A stretch of DNA of 64,000 bases, from positions 7,745,589 to 7,809,588 of the forward strand of contig CM018048.1 in the NCBI GenBank assembly GCA_008638375.1. The letters run 5' to 3'. The notes beneath the pieces were generated by a model. That model searched no databases, was not told the DNA's origin, and was given only the letters and a program-made list of their open reading frames with translations. The position numbers were made by a program, and so were the translations under genes. The stretch comes from Nyssa sinensis (Eukaryota; Streptophyta; Magnoliopsida; Cornales; Nyssaceae). This document shows, piece by piece, positions 23,266-35,600 of the stretch; positions within the stretch are counted from its first letter, which is position 1, and every line of letters begins with the position of its first letter.

Positions 23266-25164
23266 TTTATGTGCTGTCAGTTTTATACTATCAATTTTTC
23301 AATACTTATTTTTTAAATTATTATTTTATTGAGTTTTTGAGGAAAAAAAAAAAAGACAACATCTCTCAGTCCGCTAACCTAGAGAGAGGCGAGAGAATGG
23401 TATCGAGTTCAGTTCCATTAGCAGGCGATGTTGTTCGAGTCCTATTGAAGCGTATTCCTCATTCTTCTCCCGCCATCCGCAACTACTAGTCAGTCCCTCT
23501 CTGCCTCTGTCTCTGTCTCTCTTATCTATTCATCTAACCGCTCTTGATTGGACCTGTAATTCTAGTTATTGCTGCTGCTCTTCTTGTTGATTGGATTATA
23601 TTCTGGTTTTTAAAATTTGTTTGTATACTTCTCTAGAAATGAGCTTTGTGTGCAATACCCATTCGACATTGTTTTTAGGAATTTTGATCAGATTTTGCAA
23701 TATGATAAATTGGGAAGGCTTAGGAACGGGTTGAAGAAGTTTTTGAAACAACTTTAGGGTTTATCAGGGGTCATTTCATGGGTGTCAAGTGTAATTTAAT
23801 TTACAAATTCATTTGCATAGAAATTAACAAATTAAAGTCGATGAGAAGGAAGAACAAAATGAAAGGAAGATGGGGAAAGAAGGAAATTAGTTGATCATTT
23901 CTTCAGCTGAATGTGTCTTATGCTGACTTCTCAGTGGAATATCAATTAACATTGAATGAGAAATTACATAAACTAAGACCGAATAGATGATTACAACCTT
24001 TTGTTTAAGAAAATAAAAAAAATTTAAAGCCCTTATAACAATTAATTCTAGCTTCACTTAAACTCAAATCAAAATTTTAATTTAAGTAAAAAATAAATTT
24101 AAATTTAATATTCTCTAATAATCATTTAATTTTTTTTAAAAATTACCATCTTATTCCAAAAATTATTTTATATTATATTTCTTCAAAAATCATTTTTCCA
24201 CTTTATTTTTTCCTTCCAAACTTCTTTTACTCTTAATTTTCATTTCCCACAAAACACTCTTTCACTGAAGCGGTAAAGCCCTAAAAAATCTCCGTCACAT
24301 ACTTCCATCGCAGAACACAATCAGCCGATCTCTGTAGGCAAGCAGTAGCAGGTACTCTCTCTCCCTCTCTTCTTCGCTCCTACCAAGGCTGTTCATGGTC
24401 GTCGCATAAGTATCTGGGTCTGGAACAATCAAATGCCTTGGGGGATTTCGTAAAGGTGGAAGAAGTGGCAGGGGAATTGAGACGAAACATATTCATCTCG
24501 GAAGTAGATAGGGGAGGAGGGTGGAGGATTGCAGAGGCTTTTCAATGGTAGGATGAAGACCGATCATGATGGGCATGGGTGACGAAAACTTACAAGATGG
24601 TAACGATGATTCAGGGGTTGCCGGAGGCATGGGTGACAGTAATAGAGAACTGGTATTCCTTGACCGGTGCACTCCCTTTCCTGATTTTCTTTCCATTTAT
24701 TTTTCTTGCCTTTTCCTTTCACTTTCCATATGAGGTGAGACTAGGTAGGGAAAAAAAATAGCCGTTAAAATTTGGTTTTGTGAACAGTAGTGCATTGATT
24801 TGGGTTTGGATTTGAGTAAAAACTGATTTGGTATGAGTCATATTTGTGTATTTTGACTCAAATTTAAATTTGTTATGGGTTTGAGTCACCATTGGATATG
24901 CCCTGATAGCATGCAAAAAATTCCAATTCAGCCGCTAATTGATAGTGAACAAATTCACACTGTAGCAATACGACAATACCGCATAAAAACAACTAAAGAG
25001 AACTTGAACAGTGGCATTGCAACCTCCAAATAAAGAAGAGAGAAATGGGGTAGGGAGCAAGTTTCAGGATCCGAAGGATGTGGGGAGAAACTATGGAAAA
25101 AAAAGGAATGGATCTTACTTGTAGAGTGAATACATGTTCGTCTCCATTGAAATTCTTCAAATTT

Positions 25165-25224
<60 letters not shown>

Positions 25225-28200
25225 CATGGAATTGAGGCTAGAGATGTTGTCTTAGAGTGAGAGTCGCAGAATGGGAAGTGGCCACGTTTCAGGATTTGAA
25301 TGAGATGGGAAACTACGGAAATTGACAAAGTGTGAAACCCAAACAAAAAGAAAATATTAATTAGTTTTACTTTAGCTCTTCTTTGTTTATTCAACATTCT
25401 TCTTCATCTTCTTCAACTGGAGTTTAGGATGCTCTTCTTTGATATTTCTCTTCAAGCATATATACACTCATATAAAATTAAATATTTATATGTATATATG
25501 CTAATTATATACTGTGTTGGTGTTTCAGGTGTTTTTGATGTCATAGTTGAATTTTGGTTATTAACAGGGTTTTGTGGTGGCCGTGGAGCCAATCTGGAGA
25601 CAACAATGAGTAAATTAGTGAATTGAACTTACCAAAAAAATAATAATTAGTGGATTGAACTCAATTTTATGAAGTCTTAGCTCTTGGGGATTTAAGTTAG
25701 TGAATTTGACGAGATTGAGTTGTAGTTGTAACTGAAGTTAGGTATACTCAAGAATCAGTAATTGAAGTTAACCATTGTCTGAATGTAATTTTTACTGTAA
25801 CTCACAAACACCCAAATTTACAGCGAGGCATATTGTTATGCATTGGGGTAATTGGGATATTAGCGGGTCAAAGAGAATACAGTCTTGTGTAATTTGTTTG
25901 TGCTGATAGCATACATGTAGTGAAAGCCCTTCAAACTCAACCACACAACTAGTTCAACTTGAATGCCTTGGAGCCATAATTTGACAATTTAGATGTAGTT
26001 GTTCATGCTAGCTTTAAAATCTATCAATCACTCCTGATAAATAACACTTTGAGAATTTAGAATCATGTAATGTTTGTGATGGGGAAAAAGAGGATCCCAT
26101 GGACTATTCGTATTTAATCCTGGAGGATATTAATTAATTTATTTTTATTTTATTTTATTGAGGATTTATTTATTTTAAGACTTAATCTATTTCAGGAGAT
26201 ATTTTATTTTGGCAAGTTTATTTAGGGTTTAGCTATATATATAATAGGGGTTGATGTTTTGGAGAAAGACGGACTTTGATTATTGAATATTGAATTTGGA
26301 ATATTGAGATTTTGATATTTATCTCGTTTTCTTCTCTCTTGGTTTCCTCTCTCTCGTTCTTCTCTTTTCTAATCTTCCCTGTGCTGCACCAGTTTGGGTA
26401 GATTAGTTCATGAATATAATCATCAATCATTGGGTGACCTAGTGGGAGTTTGTAATATTCCGGCAGTTCTACTTTGCTAATTGAGTTTTTCTTTTGGTGT
26501 TTGACTTGCATCCAAAACTACAGTCTGGAACAATCTTTTCAAGCACGGACAAAAAGGAAGAGGGGGCTCTTCTATTCAATAGGTCTTCTTTTCAATGATT
26601 TAGCAAACAATATCAGTAAATTGCCAATATCTTGAAGCATGTGGGTACCTTGCCGCAGAACTACACTTGCACCTCCTTTGCAATAATATAGAGTTGGGAC
26701 ACACACACACACACACATATGTATAGGATATATACACGTGTAAAATTATCATCAAATAACAATAAATAAACATATATGAATACACACACACACACACATA
26801 TATATACATACAGAACTCTTGCACCATTTAGTTCTATGTTGGAAAAATTACTACTTTTGGACTTAACCAGCCCTCGTATGATGCAATTCAACTTTAGACC
26901 TATTGATGTACCTATACGTACTTGGGTATGGAATTACCAAAAACTAGAAGGTTCTAACAAGTTTTCCTATTTTTATCTTTTTTACATGGTAGAACCAACA
27001 TAAAATAGTCGATTGGTATTCCATTTTATCACTAACTTGGGTCACTAACCTGGGAAGCAGTGTGATTGATGAGATAGGAGTTTGCAAATTGAATGTGAAA
27101 GCAACTACTACTGCAATTGAGCCTAAAGTAGTGACTGCAAACTAACCACCTTCAATTCTATACAACCTTTTCAGATCTTACGAAGCAAGGAATAGAAGAA
27201 GCCTATGTACCAAATACTATCGAACAGAGCATCATACGGGGCTAGAAAAGAAAGAGAGAATTAATTGTTTCTGTAAATTCTTAAGATAGGGAATTATTTT
27301 GTTAGGCAATCACATGGGAAATTTAGTAATTGAGTACATTTGCTTATTTCTTCCAACCACTATCAGGAAAAGAAATTTGGCCAGGCATGCAAGCCTGGCT
27401 CAAGACCAGACAGAACAGACCAAGGATGCTGTAGTTTTGTTGTCATGTAAACCAAGACAACTTTGCTTTGTGGTGCTTAATTTTTTTCTATATTTTAACC
27501 ACCCTGCTTTGGCAACCACTCCCTCTCTCTCTCTTCTGCCCACACAAAACTTATCTTATTTCTCAAGATAAATTCAAAACCGTTATATTGTTCCTTAGAT
27601 TTTATATTCGTAAATTAATTTTTTGCCAGTTGATATATTAGGGTTGTAAATTTTCTTTTTGAGTTTCCAAATTTAAATTATTAGTGACAATGCTCTTATT
27701 ATCTCTGGTAGTCGGCATTGAAAATGTCTGATTGATGCACTCCCACTCATCATATATAATAACTGTATGTGTAACTATACATATATATATATATATCTAT
27801 TTACCAGAAAATTTATTATTTACCCAAAAAAACTGACATACATCCTTTTTTTTTTTGGGGGGGGGGGGGGGTGGGGTTTCTTGAATTTGGGTTTGTTAAG
27901 GTTGTTGAATGCATGAAATCTAGACAACTTGAACTGTTCTTATTTTAATTTTAGGGGCCATTTGGATGTGTGTTGAAAAACATCGTTTCAATTCTAAAGA
28001 TAAGGAAACAGAAAATGCCTGAGAAAATGCATTTAATGCACTTGAACTATTGAGAGAAATAGGTGCCAAAAACACAGAAGCATAAGCATAAAGGAAAGAA
28101 AAAAGAGATAAATAATTAGTTTGGAAATCAAAAGAAAAATTATGAAATGCTACTTAATCAGTCTTTAACTATATTGTTGAATTACAATGAATTTTTTTAT

Positions 28201-29637
28201 ATAATTTTATAAAAAATAAAGATAATTCAAGATTCAGATTTCTAAATTAATAGAGGACTACTATATGGGAAGTACTCCAGGTACCTTTAGTAGATGTGCA
28301 CTCTGTAGGATTTCTTAAATTTTCTTATGTTGACAATTTTGTATATAATAATGAAATGGGAGGATGATCATGTGTCTTAGCCTTACTAAGTCCACTTCAT
28401 TAATCCACCCCAGGTTACTTTCCCCCTCATTGTTCTAAATACATTTGGCACAATGATTTTTTATTTTTGGTTCTAATCTGAATGCAAATTGTTGTGATTG
28501 TCCTTTTATTTACCCATGACGGGGATTTCAGATTGTTGTTATATCAACTTGGATTGAGAAGTACCCTGTTGCAATAGTGACCAATAGTTTCATTCAGTTG
28601 AAATCTTTGGATCTGGAACCTAGTGGTAGATTGATGTTAGGTGGTTGAGTCTTGCTTTCCCTCCCGGACTGATGTGTTGCCCTCATATAGACAGGTGGTT
28701 ATATTTTATATAAATCATCGCTCTGTTCATTAAACTATTGGTTTTGCATTTCTGACGCCCATAGTTAAGAGAGTTGCCAAAATGCCATTACCCAGTGTTG
28801 ATTTCCTCAATGCAGGGTGCTGAGATGGATAGACTCAAGACAGACCTAACATTTGACATCATTTGTGCAAAGTGACTGCTTCATATTCGAAACTGTGTTC
28901 CCATGCTTGAGAGCTTGAACATTTTACCATTGCACCAACCAATGGCCTCTAAAATATGACTAGCCAAATTATTCACTTGTACATGCTAAAGTTATTTATT
29001 TTGCTTCATTCCCAATTACCCTAAGAACGGCAAAATTGTATCGTAAAAGTTGTTCTGTCAAGGATGGTAAACTTTCTAAACTTTCTAAAGTCTGGAATAA
29101 TTACCACTTACCTGTTCTGTATAGCCACTTGGTTGTCTTATCTTGAATGCTGTAGAGAAGATGATCAGGTCTAATAGCAGAATGGTTTAAAAATCATGGC
29201 ATAGTGGAGGCTTTATAGTGATTCCAATGCATTTTTGATTGTTTGATTTATATGACTTATGACTTGTACATTTACTTGAAGCCCTTATCAATCAAAAATA
29301 AAAAAAGAAAAAACTTCTAGATCCTAATAAGTGGGTCAACACTCTTACAAGGGTGGAACAATTTTACTTCCATGTATATATTGATCGAACTTTTTCATTT
29401 TTCCTATTGCTTTGTTTTTTCTTTCAAAAAAGTTGTTTTTATTTCACTAGAATTCATGTATGATTATTGGCCCATCACTTCTAATTTAATTGTTTTCTCT
29501 GGTAGTACTATAATACCATTTTATATATCAAATTAAAAAAATCTACAATTAAATGCTAGCATTGTACTGATACTTTCATTAAACATGCTAACTCCTTAAT
29601 TTATGATTACGAAATGGCAGATCTTGGTCAATTTCAG
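23266..29637. other. Region upstream of the lipoate-ligase coding exons
   Basis: No convincing protein-coding exon. A possible non-coding first exon of the downstream gene lies near 24250-24350 and ends CAGTAGCAG|GTACTC (24352/24353), a plausible splice donor. A (GA)n microsatellite sits at about 25167-25220, TG/CA and AT runs near 26700-26820 and a G-run at 27859-27871. A splice acceptor TTTCAG at 29632-29637 would open the exon carrying the start codon. Use of these UTR exons is inference. Confidence 0.35.
25167..25220. repeat. (GA)n microsatellite
   Basis: About 27 perfect AG/GA units. Open frames of alternating Arg-Glu (plus) or Ser-Leu (minus) over it are artefacts. Confidence 0.9.
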
Positions 29638-29673
29638 GTGACAAGGGACGTGCATTATCAATTCTAGTGAGTA

Positions 29674-32600
29674 ATGACTCTAGGTCAAAGTAGAAAAGTG
29701 GGGCTGCCATTGATGAATCTTGTTAGATATAAAGGAATTCCTATTTTACAGCAACTACACTTGGAGGAGAAGCTGCTCCGGACCTCTTCAGATAATTGGT
29801 GCATCATAAATGATGGAACAAATGCTGCAACCATAGTCATGGGGATGTCCGGGTAAATGAGTTATTTTATCATGGTTGCAAGAATGTGTTCTAGGTTTTG
29901 ATTGAATACTTTCTTTTTTAGGGTTGAATTCCAATGGAGTGATCTTTTATTGTAGCGAGTGATATGCTGTAGCTTTTGTGAGCCAGCTACTTTGATCAAG
30001 GAGAAATTGAACAATACAAGGTTGAGCCTGGTATCAAAATGTCAACTTGTGGTAGTCAATATATCGCTGAAAAAACCAGCCTAAGGCTGGAAAGTTTGTG
30101 ACTCAAGAATCGACAGTCAAATTTTCTGACCATAAACTTCTGCCATGATTTTCTTTGACATGTGAAATAATAACTGGTAATTGTTATCAGTTACTTATCG
30201 AAAAAAAGAAAAGAAAAAGAGAGAAAACTGCCAATTGTTATCCGTCTGGGAAGTATCATAGTTTTGTTGTCAAAATATTTTACAAGAGAATGCAATAATT
30301 ATATTTTATTACTTTTAACTTGGACCTGTCTTTATATTGCTGAAAACAATGGCCATCTGATTAGTTGATATTCTGATTTCTTATGATTTCAAATTTATGT
30401 CACTGCCTGAATCACAAGTCAACAACCTATAATTTTTAACCTTTTTCTCCACCTTCTAACTTGTAGTTGCATACTTGCATTTGTTTGATCTTTGAGTTGT
30501 GTGTGCGAAGGAAATTAATATAAGTTGTGGTGTATCTATATAGGAAACCTTCCGAACTTCTTGAACTTGGGCACGTGTTACAAGATCAGATTCCCGTCAT
30601 CAGAAGGTTTACTGGGGGAGGCACTGTTATTGTTGATCATGGGACAATATTTATCAGTCTTATATGCAACAAGGATGCTGTTCCTGGCGTGCTACCATAT
30701 CCCCGTTCTATCATGTCTTGGAGCAGCCTATTGTATAATGAAGTGTTTCAAGGAATTGGTGACTTCCAACTTCGTGAGAATGGTATAAAGAATGAGTTTT
30801 GCATTAATTTTTTTAATTTTTTTTTGGTCATGTTAGTCTAGATTAGAATCTTGTATGATATCTAGAAGCCTCCTACCTATCAAATGATTATCATGTCAAA
30901 TACTTGTAGTAATGAGACATGTTTTTACACGTGTTAGGATGCATACAAGCATGTTCAACTTTGGTTGCTTCTGAAATGCACATAATAATGCACATAACAT
31001 ATTTTAATTATGGGGCTCACAATTCTGAATTGAGTCTAATTTTTTGTTGCTTGATACTTCATCTTTTATGTGTGCATGAATACGCCATATTGTTTTATAT
31101 CATGGCCCTTATCTCTATGACTATTTGAGATGATTCGTTGTGGTTTCAAATGCACACAATGTTTTACCTAAGAAGCACCGACATGTCTCCCAGCCCAGCG
31201 TGTCAGTGTCCAACATGTTTGGGGCACGTCCAGACATGCTGATGGAAGAAGGAAAGGCAAATTTTTGGGTCATTTTTCAGATTTTTTCAAAAGAAAAATT
31301 TGATTGAAGAGAAGAAAATCAAGCATATCTGGCCTATTTGTTTGAAACAATGGACATCAAGGAGTCAAAAACTAGGTGCCTGCTCTTCTTCTTTTTCGTT
31401 GTTGTCCACTGCCAGACCTATCTCTCTCACCACCTCTCACTCTCGATCTCTGTCTCTTGCGTCTCTCTCTCTCTCTTGCTTCGCTTGCTCTAGACTTCTC
31501 GATTTCGCCAATGTGTTTTTTTTTACTAGAGTGGTGGACAACCCCTCTATGTTTCGACAGAATTGACCTCCCTCCCCTTCCTTCCTTTTAGTTTTTAACA
31601 CTTGGTGAGATTTAATTATTTTTATATTTTAAAATTTTTTATTTAGTTTAATTTATATTTGACCTATTTTTTTAACTTTTATTATTAAAATAAATCTTTT
31701 TGTACCATTTTAAATTTTATTGTTTATTGGATTAAATAATAATAATTTATATGTTTAATTTTCTAATTAGTGTACTGAACCAATTTTTATATTTTATACC
31801 ACTAAATTAGTCAATAAAATAAAATTCATCTTAATTTTTTAGTAACTCAACTTAATGAAACCTGTGTGGGTCTTTATTATTAATACTAATTTTAAGGGTA
31901 AATTACATTGACCTCCCCCAAGGTTGCTGACAATTACAATGACTTCTCCTGAAATTTCTAAAATGACATTGACCTCCTTTACTTTTATTGACAAACTACA
32001 AAGATCTCTCCTCCAACCTGAATTTTTTTCAAAATAACAAAAGTACACCTTTCATTTATTTTTTTGCATTTTTACCATTTTTTTCTAACTTTTTTTAAAG
32101 AAATCTTTTATTTTATATAAAAAATAAATTTAAGATAAATAACTTATATTTTTTAGTCAAAAGAATTTTTAATTAATATTTATTTGAAAATGGAAAAAAG
32201 TTAGAAAAAAGTGGTCAATTTTTTTTTTTTTTTTAAAAAATGAAAGGGGCACTTTTGTCATTTTGAAAAAACTAAGGCTGGAGGGGAGGTATTTGTAATT
32301 TGTCAATAAAAGTAGGAGAGATCAGTGTCATTTCAGAAACCTCAAGGAAGGTAAGTGTAATTTACACTAATTTTAATAGGTGATCTTGAAATTGATTGAA
32401 ATAATATTAAAATTGAATTATATCATCATACATGTATAATAAATTATTAAGCGTGTCCCCAACGTGTTCGTGTCATACTTTTTTGAAAAATGGTGTCTCG
32501 GCATGTCCGTGTCGTATCATACCTGTGTCGTATCGTATCCGTGGTTCTTTGTGTTTTGCAAAGAACATGCACTAATTCACCTATACAGCTATATAGTTAG

Positions 32601-35600
32601 TTTAGATTTTGGGGAGTTCTTGTGTTTGATGCCCTGTACTTGTTTCAATGAGCAACACTGGTGTTCACTGCTATGAATTTATGAATGCTGTACTTCATAC
32701 TTTTATTTCCCATTTTAAACAAAAGAAAAACTTAAAAATATTCAATTTCATAATTACTTTACTTTTTTAGTACAATTTTATGATGAGTTGTCAATTCTGT
32801 GTACTCTGAGATGCTATACATCTTTATTTAGTAAATGTTTTGTCTTTCTTTTAGTACATGTTTTCTTGATAAATGGTTTTGGAGAAGCCTGGTTGGATTT
32901 AAATAATAAAGTTCAGCCATGAATTGAATTTGTTGATGCTTGAGCATTCTTTTGAAGAGCTGAATGTTGCAAAAGGATAATGTTGTTAGCTTGAGTGGGG
33001 GCTCTCATGCAATGCCTAACAGGGGAGGTGCAGGGTTTAAGTCTCTATTGGGAGTCGAGATATAGATGTGTCTGTGCATTCCCTATCAAAAGAAAGAAGA
33101 AAAGGATAATGTAATTGATAGAGTGATTGGGACGTGGTTGCATTCGGTTGAGTTAGTCATGAGCATTGCTAGAAGGAAATGATTTTAAGGAAGCTTAGTC
33201 ATAGCCACTTCTGGGTTGTAAATTTTTTTTTTTGATCGGTTCTAGGTTGGAAAATTTCATGTTGTATGCAGAGAATTTTTCTTTTGATGGACTAAAACGC
33301 TCAGACAAGATTCATGTGGCAAACTGTTAATGGTTTGGTAATGGAACAAATCAGTGATGGTCATGGTGAAGCATCCCTTGTTTGTTATGGGAAAGCATTG
33401 GGTGAAAAAGTGGTGATGATCTTTATTTTTTTCTTCACAGTGGATTAACTTTTGTCTTTTTGAATACATCATTTTGCAATTTGATAACTTTATAGTAAGA
33501 CCCTATCTGTTATTTTTCATTTATTGGTTTTTATAATATCTCAATATGACTTCTAAAGGCAGGTAATGTGTGTATATTTACTTCATCCAGTTGCTTTTCT
33601 ATCTAGGATGGTTCTTTCATATTTTTTACATTTTTATTCCATTGGTTTGTAATTGTTATTTCCATTTTTTATCTGGTAGGACAGTTATGTTACCATTAAT
33701 TCATTTTACATTTACGTGGTATAAGAACACCCGTCTTAAGAATTGTAACTAAAATAGATAATTTAGTTTTAATAGGAATTTTTTCCATTTGCTTCTAGAT
33801 TATGTGTTTGGTAATCACAAGTTTGGTGGGAATGCTCAATCTATAACCAAAAATCGATGGATACACCACACATCTTTTTTATGGGATTACGAAGCCAAGA
33901 ATATGGCCTACCTGAAGTTACCCTCACGGGCCCCTGAATACCGATTGGTATGTCTGTACTTCCTTTGCCCTCAATATTTTCACCTCTTGGCTGCTCTTAT
34001 TGTATTCTTGGGTGTAAATTTTATGTTTTAAGGGCCATCTTAAAAGATTTTGTCATGATCATCATTGGTAGATATTGCATATAATATTTACATTAGTAGT
34101 CATTCTGTATTGATCGATCGTTGCATAAGAGCCATTACCTAGTGTTGGTCTGTCAATATAGGGTGCTGGATGGTTTAGACTTGTCATAACCATAACCTCG
34201 AACCCACATTCTCGCTCTTGTTAGCCCAAGCTTTTGCCACGATGGTCCCTATTGATTGATCATTGCAAATTGAATGAAATTAAATCCTGCTATTATTAGC
34301 GTTGCCATATTGTAATATGATGAGATGATTAGAATTTTAAAATTAGGTGACATTAAATGGTGGAGAACTTAGTATAAGATTGAAATATTTGGTGCTCCTG
34401 TTGAGTTCTAATTAGTTTTATTTATTGCAATATTATGCGTTATTACCCCATGATCTGACCTTGAAGTTAGCTCCAACCTTAAGAAGCTAAGATGATTGCC
34501 CAAGTCCTTAGTAAATGAGAACGCTCATAAACATTTTCAAATGCAGGGTTTAAATTTTAATTTGTTTTCATACTGTGACTTTTTATTATCTTAAATGTGA
34601 TCCTAACCTATTAAATAGAAAACAAAACTAACAGATACAAATAAAATTAAAATTTTGGAGTGATTTTTCATATACCAACGCATGATGTGACCCCATCCTA
34701 GCAGACATAAATTAAACATTCTTTTTTCATTTGCTTCTATTGCTTTTCTTCTTCTTCTTCTTTTTTTTCTCACTCCCCTTAAGCTTTTACCCTCATATAT
34801 TTCAAACATTATATCTACAATCACTTTTACAAGTCTACAATATTACTTTTGCTTACACAAGGACATTGCAATTGATTGTGAATTCTTTTCTTCTCAAAGT
34901 ATCATGTTTATAGTTCTTTTGGTTTATATTCTAGTTTATTATTCTTAGTATTTTTCATTATAAAAGGTGTTTGTTCTATTTGTATTTTTTTAATAAAAAA
35001 TGTCTACTAGAAATTATGAATCCGGATATTACTTATAAAAAAAATGGATATGAAAAACTTTTTGAGAGAGGAGTAGATTAATTAATTGAATCTTAAAAAA
35101 TGAGCTATTGGTAAATTTGTTGTAAAAAAGACTATTTTTTTTCGGAAATGTATACATTATAGATTATTATTGGCAATCCTTGTAACAATTTTATTTTATT
35201 TTTGATAACCCAAGGACCTAGCTTACCAACCGCAACACGCAGTTGCATGGCTGGGAGCTCTGTAATCGCCCACCCACAGAACCAAGTAAAGTGGGTCTTA
35301 GACCATGGAGTGGCCCTTAAGGGATACACGATGTGGGAGACTTGAACCCAGGACCAAGGCTTACTGAGACACTTGGGGTCTAAGAAGCACGGATAATACA
35401 TGACATAGACACGTGGACACAGCATTTCTCAATAAAGTAGGACACGTTGAATATATCTACTTTTTATAGGATAAATTACATTGACCTCCCCTGAGGTAAG
35501 GCATAAATACAGATGGTTTCCTTGTCTTTTTAAAAACTACACTGACTTCACCTGATATTAATGTTAATGTTTCGATAGCAGATTCCCCCTTCCATTGGTC

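Noticed and set aside
23397..23489. 30-codon ORF starting MVSSSVPLAGDVVRVLLK after a GA-rich leader
   Set aside because: Has first-exon character, but no partner exon, domain or convincing splice donor was found; left out of the features.
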